The translations under genes were made by a program, and so were the position numbers. Below the pieces are notes generated by a model. The model saw nothing but the letters and a program-made list of their open reading frames with translations, was not told the origin of the DNA and ran no database searches. From Pseudomonadota bacterium (GTDB lineage: Bacteria; Pseudomonadota; Gammaproteobacteria; Burkholderiales; Burkholderiaceae_F): a stretch of 64,000 nucleotides of DNA. Below are positions 8,492 through 20,489 of the stretch, piece by piece; position 1 is the stretch's first letter, and the number at the start of each line of letters is the position of its first letter. The stretch spans positions 95,121-159,120 of the forward strand of contig JAKAFN010000006.1 of the NCBI GenBank assembly GCA_021825945.1. Reading direction: 5' to 3'.

Positions 8492-9273
8492 TCCCGGTTC
8501 TGGCGTTCGACCTCGAAACCGTTCCCGATGTCGCCGGGTTGCGTCGCCTGCGGCCGGAGTGGGCGGGGCGTGCCGACGCGGAGATCGCGGCGGCGGCGTT
8601 CGCGGAACGGCGCGAGCGCAGCGGCAGCGATTTCCTGCCGCTGCATTTGCACCGGATCGTCGCGATCGGCTGCGCGTTCCGCGACGATTCGGGGTTTCGT
8701 GTGCGCTGCCTGGGCGCGCCCGACGACGACGAGGCGAAACTGGTGCACGACTTCTTCCGGCTCATCGACCGCTATACGCCGCAGTTGGTGAGCTGGAACG
8801 GCGGCGGCTTCGATCTGCCGGTGTTGCACTATCGGGCGATGGTGCATGGCGTCACGGCGGCACGCTATTGGGAAATCGGCGAGGACGATCGCGATTTCCG
8901 ATACAACAACTACGTCAACCGCTACCACACGCGACATTGCGATCTGATGGACGTGCTGGCGATGTACCAGCCGCGGGCCAATGCGCCGCTCGACGATCTG
9001 GCGCGGCTCTGCGGGTTCGCCGGCAAGCTCGGCATGTCGGGCGACAAGGTCTGGGGGGCGTTTCTCGATGGCGGGATCGACTCCATTCGCGCCTACTGCG
9101 AAACCGACGTCGTCAACACCTACCTGCTCCATTGTCGGTTCCAGCGGATGCGCGGTGCGCTCGGCGATGATGCGTATGCGCGCGAGATCGAGACCGTGCG
9201 GGCGAGTCTGCAGGGGATCGGTGCGCCGCACTGGGAGGAATATCTTGCAGCCTGGAATCCGGCAGACCGATGA
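8488..9273 (+). CDS. Predicted 3'-5' exonuclease, PolB-like (DEDD superfamily)
   Basis: This 261-residue protein matches the stand-alone PolB-type 3'-5' exonuclease family. The first catalytic pair is in VLAFDLETVPD (Asp and Glu, residues 7-10). LVSWNGGGFDLPVL near 105 holds the second Asp. CETDVVNTYLLHCRF near 205 holds the last Asp. FAGKLGMSGDKVW is a family-typical loop. It would act on single-stranded DNA or RNA ends; the physiological substrate is unknown. The GTG start overlaps nlpD's stop and its own stop overlaps rlmD's ATG. It sits where rpoS is normally found. Confidence 0.88.
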   Translation: MIPVLAFDLETVPDVAGLRRLRPEWAGRADAEIAAAAFAERRERSGSDFLPLHLHRIVAIGCAFRDDSGFRVRCLGAPDDDEAKLVHDFFRLIDRYTPQLVSWNGGGFDLPVLHYRAMVHGVTAARYWEIGEDDRDFRYNNYVNRYHTRHCDLMDVLAMYQPRANAPLDDLARLCGFAGKLGMSGDKVWGAFLDGGIDSIRAYCETDVVNTYLLHCRFQRMRGALGDDAYAREIETVRASLQGIGAPHWEEYLAAWNPADR

Positions 9274-10655
9274 AGCGTGATTTGCAGGAGGCGGAACGAC
9301 AGGTCGCCCGTATCGAATCGCTCGACCTGGAAGGGCGGGGTGTCGCCCGACTCGATGATGGCAAGGTGGCGTTCATCGAAGGCGCCTTGCCCGGCGAGCG
9401 CGTGCAGTGGGCGCGCCTGCGCGCCAAGGCGCGGTTCGACACCGGCCGGGTGACGGCGGTGCTCGCGGCCAGTCCGTTGCGGGTGACGCCGCATTGCCCG
9501 CACTTCGGTCTCGATCCCGGCAAATGCGGCGGCTGTTCGATGCAGCACCTCGATGCGCGGGCGCAGGTCTCGATCAAGCAGCGCGTGCTCGAGGAAACGC
9601 TGTGGCATATCGGCAGGCTACGTCCGGAGAGCGTGCTGCGGCCGGTGATCGGCCCCGCCTGGAACTATCGCCATCGAGCCCGTCTGTCGGTGCGTTTCGT
9701 GCCGCGCAAGGGCGGGGCGCTGGTCGGATTCCGCGAGCGCAACAGCAGCTACGTCGCCGACCTGCACGCATGTCCGGTGCTGGGTGCGCCGATGGCCCAT
9801 CTCATCGATCCGTTGCGCGAACTGGTGAGCGGACTGTCGATCCGGGATCGCTTGCCGCAGATCGAGGTGGCGATCGCCCCGGCGGATTCCGGGCTGCCGA
9901 CCACGGTGCTGGTGCTGCGGATCCTTGCGGCGCCCTCCGATGCCGATCGCGACCGCCTGCGCGCCTTCGCCCGTGCCCATGGCGTCGGATTCTGGTTGCA
10001 GCCCGGCGGCCCCGATACCGCCGAACCCATGGATCCACCGGTGCGCGGCGACGGCGCGCTACCGCTCCGGTTGCCGGAGTTCGGCGTCGAGATTCCGTTC
10101 CGGCCGACCGATTTCACGCAGGTCAACCATGCGATCAACACGGTCTTGGTGCGGCGCGCGCTTGCGCTGCTCGATCCCGGCCCGCAGGACGTGATTGCGG
10201 ATTTCTTTTGCGGCTTGGGGAATTTCACGCTGCCGCTGGCGACGCGCGCGGGGCGTGTACGAGGGCTGGAAGGCAGCGCCGCGCTGCTGCGGCGGGCGGA
10301 GGCCGCGGCGGCGACGGCCGGATTCGCCGGTCGGGTGGACTTCGCGGCACGCAACCTGTTCGAGTGGACGGCCGCGGATTGGGAGCGTCTGCGCGCCGAT
10401 CTCGGCGGTCGGATCGATCGCGTTCTGGTCGATCCGCCGCGCGAGGGGGCGCTGGCGGTGGTGCAGTCGTTCGGACGGGATGCCCTGCCGCCGCGGCGGG
10501 TGGTGTACGTTTCGTGCAATCCCGCCACGCTCGCACGCGATTGCGCCTGGCTCGTCCATGAGGCGAACTGGAGGGTGCGCGCGGCCGGGGTGGTGAACAT
10601 GTTTCCGCACACCTCCCACGTCGAGTCGATTGCCGTACTGGAACCCCCCGCGTGA
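9270..10655 (+). CDS. rlmD: 23S rRNA (uracil-1939-C5)-methyltransferase RlmD
   Basis: This 461-residue enzyme makes m5U1939 in 23S rRNA. It has an N-terminal TRAM domain (residues about 10-65, LEGRGVARLDDGKVAFIEGALPGE). Four cysteines for a 4Fe-4S cluster follow: three in CPHFGLDPGKCGGC near 75-90 and one in HACPVLG near 168. The C-terminal SAM-methyltransferase domain has DFFCGLGNFTLPLA near 312, DPPREGA near 388, and the catalytic Cys in YVSCNPATLARD near 415. The ATG overlaps the exonuclease stop (ATGA). Confidence 0.95.
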   Translation: MKRDLQEAERQVARIESLDLEGRGVARLDDGKVAFIEGALPGERVQWARLRAKARFDTGRVTAVLAASPLRVTPHCPHFGLDPGKCGGCSMQHLDARAQVSIKQRVLEETLWHIGRLRPESVLRPVIGPAWNYRHRARLSVRFVPRKGGALVGFRERNSSYVADLHACPVLGAPMAHLIDPLRELVSGLSIRDRLPQIEVAIAPADSGLPTTVLVLRILAAPSDADRDRLRAFARAHGVGFWLQPGGPDTAEPMDPPVRGDGALPLRLPEFGVEIPFRPTDFTQVNHAINTVLVRRALALLDPGPQDVIADFFCGLGNFTLPLATRAGRVRGLEGSAALLRRAEAAAATAGFAGRVDFAARNLFEWTAADWERLRADLGGRIDRVLVDPPREGALAVVQSFGRDALPPRRVVYVSCNPATLARDCAWLVHEANWRVRAAGVVNMFPHTSHVESIAVLEPPA

Positions 10656-10712
10656 TATGATCACGGGTTCAATACGCTCGCCAACTGTTTCTTTTTTCAT
10701 ACGATTTTTGCA

Positions 10713-11138
10713 ATGGCCATCGAAACCACCCTTTCCATTCTCAAGCCCGACGCGGTTCGCAAGAACGCGATCGGCCAGATCCTCTCGCGCTTCGAGGGTG
10801 CCGGCCTGGAGGTCGTCGCTGCGCGCATGATGCATCTCTCCCGCCGGCAGGCCGAGGCCTTCTATGCGGTGCATCGCGAGCGGCCGTTCTTCGGCGATCT
10901 CGTCGACTTCATGATTTCGGGGCCGGTGTTCGTGCAGGCGCTGCGCGGCGAGAACGCGATTGCGCGCAATCGGGAACTGATGGGGGCGACCGATCCGAAG
11001 AAGGCTGCGCCGGGCACGATCCGCGCCGACTTCGCAGATAGCATCGATGCCAATGCCGTGCACGGTTCCGACAGCGCGGAGACCGCGGCGGTGGAAGTGG
11101 CGTTCTTCTTCCCCACGCTGGACATCCACGTACGTTGA
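10713..11138 (+). CDS. ndk: Nucleoside diphosphate kinase
   Basis: This 141-residue enzyme equilibrates nucleoside di- and triphosphates through a phosphohistidine. It starts [18 protein letters not shown] and contains the catalytic-His motif NAVHGSDS near residue 117. It also has the substrate loop [20 protein letters not shown]. The length is standard. It follows rlmD after 57 bp, the first real gap in this run of genes. That gap holds a T-rich stretch and a TATGAT hexamer near 10656 that could be part of a promoter, although no good -35 is obvious. rlmN follows 61 bp later. Confidence 0.97.
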   Translation: MAIETTLSILKPDAVRKNAIGQILSRFEGAGLEVVAARMMHLSRRQAEAFYAVHRERPFFGDLVDFMISGPVFVQALRGENAIARNRELMGATDPKKAAPGTIRADFADSIDANAVHGSDSAETAAVEVAFFFPTLDIHVR

Positions 11139-11199
11139 TCGCGTTTCCCGGGCGGCGCGTGGTCGCCGTCCGGGATTCCGGCCCCCGATCGAGAGACTC

Positions 11200-12318
11200 A
11201 TGGACGCAGCCAACCTCCTCGATTTCGATCGCGACGGATTGACGGCGTGGGTGCAGTCGCTGGGGGAGAAGCCGTTTCGCGCGCGCCAGCTGCTGCGCTG
11301 GATCCACAAGCGCGGCGTCGGCGAATTTTCCGCGATGACCGATGTCGCGCGCAGCCTGCGGGAGACGCTTGCGACGCGGGCGGTGATCGCGTCGGCTCCG
11401 ATTCTGCGCGACGGAGCATCCGCCGACGGCACACGCAAGTGGCTGTTCGATGTCGGCGGCGGCGAGGCGGTCGAGACGGTCTATATCCCCGAGGCCGATC
11501 GCGCCACGCTCTGCATTTCAACCCAGGCCGGATGTGCGGTCGGCTGCCGCTTCTGCGCCACCGGGGCCCAGGGGTTTTCGCGCAATCTCACGACGGCGGA
11601 GATCATCGGGCAATTGTGGACGGCGGAACGGATGCTGCGGCCGGCGCCGGAGTCCCGGGTGCCGGGCGATGGCGACCGAATCATCAGCAACGTCGTCCTG
11701 ATGGGTATGGGCGAGCCGTTGCAGAACTACGACGCGGTCCTGCCGGCGCTGCGCCTGATGCTCGACGACGACGCCTACGGCCTGTCGCGTCGGCGCGTCA
11801 CGCTGTCGACGTCGGGCATGGTGCCGATGATCGATCGGCTCGCGCAGGATTGTCCGGTCGCGCTGGCGGTATCACTGCACGCTCCCGACGATGCGCTGCG
11901 CGACGAACTCGTTCCCCTGAATCGCAAATACCCGATTGCCGAACTTCTGGCGGCATGCCGGCGGTACCTCGCGCATGCGCCGCGCGACTTCATCACCTTC
12001 GAGTACATCCTGCTCGCGGGTGTCAATGACGCCGAGGGACAGGCGCGCGCGCTGCTGCGGCGGGTCGACGGTCTGCCGTGCAAGTTCAATCTCATCCCTT
12101 TCAATCCCACGGCGGTGTCCGCGTTCCGGCGTTCCGAGCCCGAGCGGGTGCGGGCGTTTGCGGAGATCCTGCAGGAGGGAGGGATCGTGACGACGGTGCG
12201 GCGTACGCGCGGCGACGATATCGACGCCGCCTGCGGACAGTTGGCCGGGCAGGTGCGCGATCGCACCCGCCTCGTGGCCCGGGTGGGCACGCCGGTCTTG
12301 ATGGAGGGCACGGCATGA
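11200..12318 (+). CDS. rlmN: Dual-specificity 23S rRNA/tRNA adenine-C2 methyltransferase RlmN
   Basis: This radical-SAM enzyme methylates A2503 of 23S rRNA and A37 of some tRNAs. The 372-residue protein has the N-terminal helical segment [17 protein letters not shown]. The CxxxCxxC cluster [11 protein letters not shown] is near residue 111, with [13 protein letters not shown] near 165 and [13 protein letters not shown] near 265. The conserved C-terminal cysteine is in [11 protein letters not shown] near 345. The start ATG precedes [13 protein letters not shown]; frames further upstream overlap ndk and lack similarity. Its stop overlaps pilW's ATG. Confidence 0.95.
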   Translation: MDAANLLDFDRDGLTAWVQSLGEKPFRARQLLRWIHKRGVGEFSAMTDVARSLRETLATRAVIASAPILRDGASADGTRKWLFDVGGGEAVETVYIPEADRATLCISTQAGCAVGCRFCATGAQGFSRNLTTAEIIGQLWTAERMLRPAPESRVPGDGDRIISNVVLMGMGEPLQNYDAVLPALRLMLDDDAYGLSRRRVTLSTSGMVPMIDRLAQDCPVALAVSLHAPDDALRDELVPLNRKYPIAELLAACRRYLAHAPRDFITFEYILLAGVNDAEGQARALLRRVDGLPCKFNLIPFNPTAVSAFRRSEPERVRAFAEILQEGGIVTTVRRTRGDDIDAACGQLAGQVRDRTRLVARVGTPVLMEGTA

Positions 12319-13151
12319 AGACGGGACGAATCTTGGCGGGTCGGCGCCGGCGCGCAGCGATGGCCTGCGCGTTCGTGCTGGCCACGGCGCTGGGGCTCGG
12401 CGGTTGTGAAACGGTCACCACCACCGCCGATGGTGTGCAGATCGGCAAGGCGCCGGTTCCCGGGGCGACCCAGGGCGATGCCAAGCAGCGCGCCCTGGCG
12501 CGCCTGCATCTGGCGACCGGATACTATCGCGACGGGCAGATCCCGGTCGCCCTCCAGGACGTGCGCCGGGCGATCGCGGTCGACCCCGATCTGGCCGCGG
12601 CGCACGGTCTCTACGGTCTGATCCTCATGAACCTCGGTCAGATCGACACCGCCGACGAGGAGTTTCAGCGTGCGCTGGAACTCGACCCCAAGAGCCCCGA
12701 TCTCCAGAACAACTACGGCTGGTTCCTATGCCGGACCGGACGTGCCAAGGATTCGATCGCGTGGTTCGACAAGGCGGTCTCCAACCGCTTGTACCAGACG
12801 CCGGCGCGTGCGCTGCAGAACGCCGGGATCTGTCTGCTCGAGCTGCATGACAGCACCCGCGCCGAGCAATATTTTCTGCGTGCGTTGCGGTATGACGCGA
12901 CCGATCCGGTGGCCAAGTTCCAGTTGTCGCAGATGTATCTGAAGGAAGGCCGGCTGGGGCGAGCCCAGTTCTACTACGATCTCCTGGTCCGATCGGTGCC
13001 CCCCAATCCCGAGACGCTATGGCTGGGTGCGCGCCTCGCGCGGGCGCAGCACGATCCGACGACCGAGCACCGCGACGAGGACGAGTTGTTGGGAAAATTC
13101 CCCAATTCGCCGCAAGCGGATGCGTTGCACCACGGGCGTTTCGATGACTGA
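12315..13151 (+). CDS. pilW: Type IV pilus biogenesis/stability lipoprotein PilW (PilF)
   Basis: This 278-residue lipoprotein has a basic N-terminus, then [10 protein letters not shown] (lipobox Cys near 31), then six or so TPR helices from about residue 58 to 260. Examples are [32 protein letters not shown] and [17 protein letters not shown]. PilW/PilF proteins help the PilQ secretin assemble in the outer membrane. The gene order rlmN-pilW-rodZ-ispG-hisS is the usual one. The ATG overlaps rlmN's stop, and the 3' end overlaps rodZ by 8 bp. No other pilus genes are in the window. Confidence 0.9.
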   Translation: MKTGRILAGRRRRAAMACAFVLATALGLGGCETVTTTADGVQIGKAPVPGATQGDAKQRALARLHLATGYYRDGQIPVALQDVRRAIAVDPDLAAAHGLYGLILMNLGQIDTADEEFQRALELDPKSPDLQNNYGWFLCRTGRAKDSIAWFDKAVSNRLYQTPARALQNAGICLLELHDSTRAEQYFLRALRYDATDPVAKFQLSQMYLKEGRLGRAQFYYDLLVRSVPPNPETLWLGARLARAQHDPTTEHRDEDELLGKFPNSPQADALHHGRFDD

Positions 13152-14169
13152 CGAAACCAAGGAAGTTCGCCACGGGGAGGCGGCAGGGTCGCAGAGCGAG
13201 GACGCGAGGCCCGCGGCCGATGCGGCCGCAGCCCCGCTGGGGTTCGGCGCGGCGCTGCGGAACGCGCGGGAAGCCGCGGGGATGGCGGCGAGCGAACTGG
13301 CAGCCCGCCTGCATCTGCATCCCCGTCAGCTCGATGCTCTGGAAGAGGAAGATTTCGCGGCGCTGCCCGAGCCGATCTATATCCGCGGCTACCTGCGGGG
13401 TTGCGGCCGAGAGCTTCGGATCGATGTCGCGCCGCTGCTGGCTGATTTGGATCACAAGGTTCAGGCCGAGGCGGCATCGCCGCCGGAACGCATGCGCATG
13501 ACCCGCGTCGTGGTCTCGTCCTCGGCGGCAGGCCGTGGTGCCGGAGCGAAGCGCGTCGCCGTCGCGATCGCGGCCCTGGCCGTGCTGCTCGGCGTGGTGG
13601 CGATCGCGATCCGATTGCCGCACGGCGGCCCGCACCGCCATGCGGCCGGTACGCCGTCGGCTTCCGCGCCGCGGCCGTCGTCGGCGGACGGGGCGGCAGC
13701 GCCGGCGCCTGCCACGGCCACCGCTCCGACTCCGCGCGTTTCCGCGCCGACGGTCGCCGATCCTCTCCCGACGCGGGGTGATGGCCCGGCGGGGAGCCCG
13801 GCTTCTCCGGCCTCCGTACCGGCGCCGGCGACGACACCGGCCGCCACCCCGCCGGCGGCCTCGAACGCGACCGCAGTCGGGTCGGCGGGCGCGGCGATGG
13901 CGTCCGCGGCCGCTGTCGCCGCGCAGGATGCCAGCGTGCTGACGTTGCGGACGACGGCCAACGTGTGGATCGACGTGAGCGATTCGGGCGGCCGGACCCT
14001 GTTGTCGCAGGTCGTGCCCGGCGGCAGCGTACAGACCGTCAGCGGCGCCGCGCCGCTGCATCTCATCGTCGGCAAAGTGTCGGCGGTGACGGCGGAATTC
14101 CGCGGTCATGCGGTCAATCTGCGGGCCCATGCCGGCAACGGCGACGTGGCTCGCCTGACTTTGGAGTGA
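13144..14169 (+). CDS. rodZ: RodZ-like cytoskeletal helix-turn-helix membrane protein
   Basis: This 341-residue protein has RodZ architecture. An N-terminal HTH domain (about 33-100: [19 protein letters not shown], then [13 protein letters not shown]) contacts MreB in characterised relatives. A single membrane span lies near residues 137-156. A long Ala/Pro/Thr-rich periplasmic linker (about 160-255) leads to a C-terminal DUF4115 beta domain ([21 protein letters not shown] onward). RodZ links the MreB cytoskeleton to cell-wall elongation and rod shape. It starts 8 bp before pilW ends and stops 4 bp before ispG. Confidence 0.9.
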   Translation: MTDETKEVRHGEAAGSQSEDARPAADAAAAPLGFGAALRNAREAAGMAASELAARLHLHPRQLDALEEEDFAALPEPIYIRGYLRGCGRELRIDVAPLLADLDHKVQAEAASPPERMRMTRVVVSSSAAGRGAGAKRVAVAIAALAVLLGVVAIAIRLPHGGPHRHAAGTPSASAPRPSSADGAAAPAPATATAPTPRVSAPTVADPLPTRGDGPAGSPASPASVPAPATTPAATPPAASNATAVGSAGAAMASAAAVAAQDASVLTLRTTANVWIDVSDSGGRTLLSQVVPGGSVQTVSGAAPLHLIVGKVSAVTAEFRGHAVNLRAHAGNGDVARLTLE

Positions 14170-14173
14170 ACTC

Positions 14174-15445
14174 GTGTCCGTGATTCCCATTCTTCCGGTA
14201 CAGCCCCCCCCCGCGTCCGAGGTTCGGGCCTCGCGCCGTCCGACGCGCGCCGTCGAGGTGCGCTGGGGTGCGCGCCGGGTCGTCGTGGGCGGTGCCGCCC
14301 CGATCGTCGTGCAGTCGATGACCAACACCGATACCGCCGACGTCGCCGGGACCGTGGCCCAGGTGCGCGAACTCGCCGATGCCGGGTCCGAACTGGTGCG
14401 CGTGACGGTGAACACCGTCGAGGCGGCGCGGGCGGTGCCGGCGATTCGCGAGCGGCTCGATGCCGCAGGCTGTGCCGTGCCGCTCATCGGGGATTTCCAT
14501 TTCAACGGCCATCGCCTGCTCACGCAGGTGCCGGAATGCGGTCAGGCGCTGTCCAAGTATCGGATCAATCCCGGCAATGTCGGCACGGGTGCCCGCCGCG
14601 AGGACAACTTCGCCAGCCTGATCGAAATGGCGTGTCGCCATGACAAGCCGGTGCGGATCGGCGTCAATTGGGGTAGTCTCGACCAGGATCTACTCGCCCG
14701 CCTGATGGATCAGAACGCGGCGGCGAAGCAGCCGCGCGAAACCGGGGCCATCGTGCGCGAGGCGCTGGTGCGCTCGGCAGTCGAGAGCGCCGAGCGCGCA
14801 GTGGCGCTGGGATTGCCTGCGAACCGCGTCTGCCTTTCGGCCAAGGTGAGCGTGGTCCAGGAACTCATTGCGGTCTATCGTGAGTTGGCATCCCGCTGCG
14901 ATCATCCGCTGCATCTCGGGCTGACCGAGGCGGGGTTGGGCAGTAAGGGCATCGTGGCATCGACGGCCGCGTTGGCGCCGTTGCTGCTCGACGGGATCGG
15001 CGACACCATTCGCGTGTCGCTCACGCCGCAACCGGGGGAGTCGCGCACGCGCGAAGTGATCGTCGCCCAGGAGATTCTGCAGTCGTTGGGATTGCGCGCC
15101 TTCGCGCCGATGGTCACCGCTTGTCCGGGTTGCGGCCGCACGACGAGCACGGTGTTCCAGGAACTGGCGGAGAAGATCCAGGATTACCTGCGCGCGCAGA
15201 TGCCGGTGTGGCGCGTGCAATATCCGGGCGTCGAACGCATGAACGTGGCGGTGATGGGTTGCGTGGTCAACGGTCCCGGAGAAAGTCGCCACGCCGACAT
15301 CGGCATCAGTCTGCCCGGCACCGGTGAATCGCCGGTCGCGCCGGTGTATATCGACGGCAAACACGCCATGACGCTCAAGGGCGACGACATTGCGGAGCAG
15401 TTCCACGCATTGGTCGACGAATACATCCGTACGCACTACGCATAA
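14174..15445 (+). CDS. ispG: 4-hydroxy-3-methylbut-2-en-1-yl diphosphate synthase IspG (GcpE)
   Basis: This 423-residue 4Fe-4S enzyme performs the penultimate step of the MEP isoprenoid pathway. The TIM-barrel part shows [15 protein letters not shown] near 43, [11 protein letters not shown] near 105 and [11 protein letters not shown] near 125. The cluster domain has CPGCGRT near 317 and [16 protein letters not shown] near 360, giving the three Cys ligands and the following Glu. The first 30 residues are a variable extension. The GTG start lies 4 bp after rodZ. This is the flavodoxin/ferredoxin-dependent bacterial form. Confidence 0.96.
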   Translation: MSVIPILPVQPPPASEVRASRRPTRAVEVRWGARRVVVGGAAPIVVQSMTNTDTADVAGTVAQVRELADAGSELVRVTVNTVEAARAVPAIRERLDAAGCAVPLIGDFHFNGHRLLTQVPECGQALSKYRINPGNVGTGARREDNFASLIEMACRHDKPVRIGVNWGSLDQDLLARLMDQNAAAKQPRETGAIVREALVRSAVESAERAVALGLPANRVCLSAKVSVVQELIAVYRELASRCDHPLHLGLTEAGLGSKGIVASTAALAPLLLDGIGDTIRVSLTPQPGESRTREVIVAQEILQSLGLRAFAPMVTACPGCGRTTSTVFQELAEKIQDYLRAQMPVWRVQYPGVERMNVAVMGCVVNGPGESRHADIGISLPGTGESPVAPVYIDGKHAMTLKGDDIAEQFHALVDEYIRTHYA

Positions 15446-15454
15446 CGATTGTCC

Positions 15455-16767
<1,313 letters not shown>

Positions 16768-16771
<4 letters not shown>

Positions 16772-17409
16772 CGGATATGGCGCTGACGCTGGAAGAAACC
16801 GAGAACATCAACGAGATCAAGGACTGGTTCGAGAAGTACGGCAACTGGTTGATCGGTCTGCTGCTGGCGGCGGCGCTGATCGCTGCCGGAACCTGGGGCT
16901 GGCGTTGGACCACGCAGCATGGTGCCGAGGCGGCCAGTGCACTCTACGATCAGTACGACGCGGCGGTTGCGCGCAACGACGCCGCCCGCGCCCGCGACAT
17001 TGCCGGATCGCTGGTGCAGCGCCAGGGCGATAGCGTCTATGCGGCGCTGGCGGCGCTGCGGCAGGCGAAGGCCAACTTGACCGTCGGCGACTTTGCCTCG
17101 GCAAAGGCGCAGTTGCAATGGGTCGCGGGGAAATCGCAATTTCCGGAACTGGCAGCGGTCGCGCGCGTGCGCCTGGCCGGCGTACTGCTGGACGAGAAGT
17201 CCTATGACGCCGCATTGGCGCTGTTGCGGTCGCCGCCTCCGGGGTTCGAAGCGGACTATGCCGACCGTCGCGGCGACATCCTGTTTGCACAAGGGAACCG
17301 TGCCGCCGCGCGCACCGCGTACCAGGAGGCGTTGCTGGCTGCGGCACCGCAAAACCCGTTGCGGTCGCTGATTCAGGCGAAACTCGATGCAATCCCGGCG
17401 GCCGGTTGA
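16768..17409 (+). CDS. yfgM: YfgM-like ancillary SecYEG translocon subunit (DUF2133/TPR_21)
   Basis: This 213-residue inner-membrane protein has a short cytoplasmic N-terminus (EETENINEIKDWFEKYGNW). One membrane span lies at about residues 30-48, followed by a periplasmic TPR-like domain rich in Ala and Leu. In E. coli YfgM works with PpiD at the Sec translocon and in periplasmic quality control. Its place between hisS and bamB is conserved. Starts at 16768 (overlapping hisS) or 16777 are both possible; the first gives the ATGA overlap common in this block. Its 3' end overlaps bamB by 23 bp. Confidence 0.88.
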
Positions 17410-18541
17410 CGCGGTGGCGCGGGGGGCGCGTCTCGCTGGTCTTCTGCTGGGCGCGCTGGCGCTGGCGGCTTGCTCGTCGGACAAAGGGCCGAAGCCGGCG
17501 AAGCTCGTCGCAATCGCCCATCCGATCGCGGTTCACGCGAGCTGGACCGTCGACGTCGGTAGCGCCGGAGCCGCCTATCTGCGCCCGTGCGTGCTGGCCC
17601 AGTCGGTCTATGCCGCGTCGGCGGCCGGAGATCTGGTGCGGGTCGACCCGACGACCGGCAAGACGGTCTGGCGCGTGCGGGTTCCGGGGGGCATCGCGGC
17701 CGGGGTCGGCTGCGACGGGATCAGCGAGGCGGTGGTCGTGCGACGTGGCGGCCTGCGTCTCTATGATGCGGCCGGGAAGCTGCGCTGGAAGTCCGACGAT
17801 GCGACCAGCGTCGCCGTGACGCCGCCGTTGATCGCGCACGCGATGGTGGTCGTTCGCACCATCGATCAGCGCGTCTCCGCCTATGATGAGGACAGCGGAA
17901 ACCGACTCTGGTCGTTCCGCAAGACGCCGCCGCCGCTGTCGTTGCGGGGAGAGTCGGAGATTGCGCTGTCGGGGGATATGGCGGTCATCGGATTCCCGCG
18001 CGGACAGTTGGCGGCGGTTGCGCTCGCCAACGGTGCGCCACGTTGGGAGGCGGCGGTGTCCGAGCCCAAGGGCGTGACGGAGGTCGAGCGCCTCAACGAC
18101 GTGCTGGGCATGCCGGCGGTCGACGGTGCCGATACCTGTGCCGAGTCGTATCAGGGTCGGATCAGCTGTTTCGACACGTATACCGGCGAGCTGCGCTGGG
18201 CGCGGAATTACGATGCCGGCGCCGGGGTCGCGATGGATGCGGACATGGTCATCGGTGTGCGGGAGAACGGCGATGTCGACGCGTTTTCGCGGGATGCGGG
18301 AGCGGGAATGTGGCATAACGGGACGTTGTCGTATCGCGGACTCATGACGCCGGTGATCGTCGGGCACTGGGTGGCGATCGGCGATTTCGCCGGCGAGGTG
18401 CATTTCCTGCGTCTCGATGACGGCCGGATCGTCGGGCGCTTCCCTGCCGGCTCTCCGCTCGCCAGCACCCCGCAGATCTGGAACGACGGCATCATCATCC
18501 AGACGGTGGCCGGAAAACTTTTCCTTTTGAACCCTCGCTGA
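17387..18541 (+). CDS. bamB: Outer-membrane assembly lipoprotein BamB
   Basis: This 384-residue lipoprotein of the BAM complex helps fold beta-barrel proteins into the outer membrane. The signal peptide ends in the lipobox ALAACSS (Cys near 28). The rest is an eight-bladed PQQ-type beta-propeller. Blade motifs include [35 protein letters not shown] and [17 protein letters not shown]. The ATG lies inside yfgM, as in many relatives, and no better start follows before the signal peptide. A 57-bp gap separates it from der. Confidence 0.94.
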   Translation: MQSRRPVDAVARGARLAGLLLGALALAACSSDKGPKPAKLVAIAHPIAVHASWTVDVGSAGAAYLRPCVLAQSVYAASAAGDLVRVDPTTGKTVWRVRVPGGIAAGVGCDGISEAVVVRRGGLRLYDAAGKLRWKSDDATSVAVTPPLIAHAMVVVRTIDQRVSAYDEDSGNRLWSFRKTPPPLSLRGESEIALSGDMAVIGFPRGQLAAVALANGAPRWEAAVSEPKGVTEVERLNDVLGMPAVDGADTCAESYQGRISCFDTYTGELRWARNYDAGAGVAMDADMVIGVRENGDVDAFSRDAGAGMWHNGTLSYRGLMTPVIVGHWVAIGDFAGEVHFLRLDDGRIVGRFPAGSPLASTPQIWNDGIIIQTVAGKLFLLNPR

Positions 18542-18598
18542 GGTTCTTCCCGATCCCGGCACGAAAGGGGGCGGGGTGCGGGGAAGAGGCGCGACGAT

Positions 18599-20029
18599 AT
18601 GAAACCTGTGGTAACCCTGGTCGGCCGCCCCAACGTCGGCAAATCGACTCTCTTCAATCGCCTCACCCGCTCGCGGGCGGCGTTGGTCGCCGACATGCCG
18701 GGACTCACGCGCGACCGTCAGTACGGTGAGGGCCGGGTGGGACCGGTGCCGAGCATCGTCATCGATACCGGCGGGTTCGATCCATCGGACCGGGGCGGCA
18801 TCCAGGATGCCGTCAACCGCCAGGCCGAGCAGGCGATCGCGGAGAGCGACGTCCTGCTCTTCGTGCTCGATGCGCGCAGCGGCCTGACTCCCCATGACCG
18901 CCGCATCGCCGAGCGTCTGCGCACGAGCGGACGGCGCATCCTGCTTGCGGTCAACAAGGCCGAGGGGTTGCCGGAGACTGCCGTTGCCGAGTTCTTCGAA
19001 CTGGGGCTGGGCGATCCGCGCCGGATCTCGGCGGCGCATGGTGACGGCATCGCCGCCTTGCTCGACGAAGCGCTGGGTCCCTATGTACACGCCGCGGCGG
19101 AACCGGACGCCGACGAGGAAGAGGGCGGTCGTCTCGGCGATGCCGAGGAGGGTGCCGAAGGTGGCGCGACGGCCTCTCCGGGATCGGCGGCGTCGCACGG
19201 CCCCGGAGGACGAACTCGAGTCGCCGTGGTGGGTCGCCCCAACGTCGGTAAGTCGACGCTGATCAACGCGCTTCTGGGCGAACAACGGATGATCGCGTTC
19301 GATGCTCCGGGGACGACGCGCGATGCGATCGAAGTCGAGTTCGAATACGGCGGCGAGCCGTTCGTGCTCATCGACACTGCGGGCTTGCGCCGCAAGGGAA
19401 AGGTGTTCGAATCGATCGAGAAGTTCTCGGTCGTGAAGACCCTGCAGGCCATCGATCAGGCCAACGTCGCGGTGCTGGTGCTCGATGCCGCATCGGAAAT
19501 CGCCGAGCAGGACGCGCATATCGCGGGCTACATCCTCGATCGCGGACGCGCACTGGTGATCGCGATCAACAAGTGGGACGATCTCGATGGCTACCAGCGG
19601 GAGCGCATCCATCGCGAAATGACGCGCAAGCTCCATTTTCTCGATTGGGCATCCGTGCACGAAATTTCGGCATTGCGGGGTCGGGGCTTGGGGGCACTGA
19701 TGAAATCAGTGGTCCGTGCCCAGCGCGCCGCGTTCGCCAAGCTGTCGACGCCGAAACTGACGCGGGCGCTGCAGGCGGCTGTGACTCGGCAGGAACCGGC
19801 CCGTTCGGGTTTCTCTCGACCGAAGATGCGGTATGCCCATCAGGGGGGGACCAACCCTCCGCTGATTCTGATTCATGGCAATGCCTTGTCCCGGGTGCAG
19901 GAAAGCTACCGACGCTACCTCGAAGGCTGGTTTCGCAAGGAGTTCGATCTGCAGGGCACGCCCTTGCGGATCGAGTTCCGTTCGAATCGCAATCCGTACG
20001 CACCGGATGGTAGTGATCGCAAAGGGTAA
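18599..20029 (+). CDS. der: Ribosome-associated GTPase Der (EngA)
   Basis: Der is a double-GTPase needed for 50S ribosome assembly. The 476-residue protein has two complete G domains. The first P-loop, GRPNVGKS, is near residue 8, with DTGG at 58 and NKAEG near 119. The second P-loop, GRPNVGKS, is near 211, with DTAGL near 259 and NKWDD near 325. A C-terminal KH-like domain ends [14 protein letters not shown]. The linker between the G domains is acidic and Gly/Ser/Ala-rich (about 165-205). The ATG is at the start of [13 protein letters not shown]. Confidence 0.96.
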   Translation: MKPVVTLVGRPNVGKSTLFNRLTRSRAALVADMPGLTRDRQYGEGRVGPVPSIVIDTGGFDPSDRGGIQDAVNRQAEQAIAESDVLLFVLDARSGLTPHDRRIAERLRTSGRRILLAVNKAEGLPETAVAEFFELGLGDPRRISAAHGDGIAALLDEALGPYVHAAAEPDADEEEGGRLGDAEEGAEGGATASPGSAASHGPGGRTRVAVVGRPNVGKSTLINALLGEQRMIAFDAPGTTRDAIEVEFEYGGEPFVLIDTAGLRRKGKVFESIEKFSVVKTLQAIDQANVAVLVLDAASEIAEQDAHIAGYILDRGRALVIAINKWDDLDGYQRERIHREMTRKLHFLDWASVHEISALRGRGLGALMKSVVRAQRAAFAKLSTPKLTRALQAAVTRQEPARSGFSRPKMRYAHQGGTNPPLILIHGNALSRVQESYRRYLEGWFRKEFDLQGTPLRIEFRSNRNPYAPDGSDRKG

Positions 20030-20223
20030 GTTTTTGCGGACATTGCAATGACCGGCATGCGTCTGCAGTCCATTCGGGGATTGCGGATCGCCCATCGGTC
20101 CCGGTTCGCAGCCGTTTGGCACGGGCGGCGGTTTTCCAGTACATTTCTTAAGGTGCCGCGATCGTCTGCACTACGGTGCGAGTACACTCGGCCATCGCAG
20201 ATCTCCATCCGACGGGAGTCAAC

Positions 20224-20457
20224 ATGAGCAGTAAAGGGCAACTACTACAAGACCCGTTCCTGAACGCGCTGCGCAAGGAACACGTGCCGGTGTCGATCTA
20301 CCTCGTCAACGGAATCAAGTTGCAGGGGCAGATCGAGTCCTTCGATCAATACGTGGTCCTATTGCGCAACACCGTCACGCAGATGGTATACAAGCATGCC
20401 GTGTCGACGGTGGTCCCGGCGCGTCCGGTGAACCTCAATACGGAGTCCGACGCCTGA
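20224..20457 (+). CDS. hfq: RNA chaperone Hfq
   Basis: This 77-residue hexameric Sm-like RNA chaperone pairs small RNAs with mRNAs. The Sm1 motif ([20 protein letters not shown], residues 9-28) and the Sm2 [10 protein letters not shown] segment near 57 are intact. The C-terminal tail is short, ending NLNTESDA. Upstream, 20030-20223 is a roughly 195-bp gap probably holding the promoter; the ribosome-binding site is the ACGGGAG just before the ATG. I saw nothing else definite in that gap. hflX follows 32 bp later, the usual order. Confidence 0.97.
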   Translation: MSSKGQLLQDPFLNALRKEHVPVSIYLVNGIKLQGQIESFDQYVVLLRNTVTQMVYKHAVSTVVPARPVNLNTESDA

Positions 20458-20489
20458 GTACCGGTTCGTCTTCCGGCACGGGGTCGACG

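Noticed and set aside
16817..19660. Open frame of 947 codons on the minus strand across yfgM, bamB and der
   Set aside because: It spans three conserved plus-strand genes and shows no recognisable motif; a codon-bias artefact.
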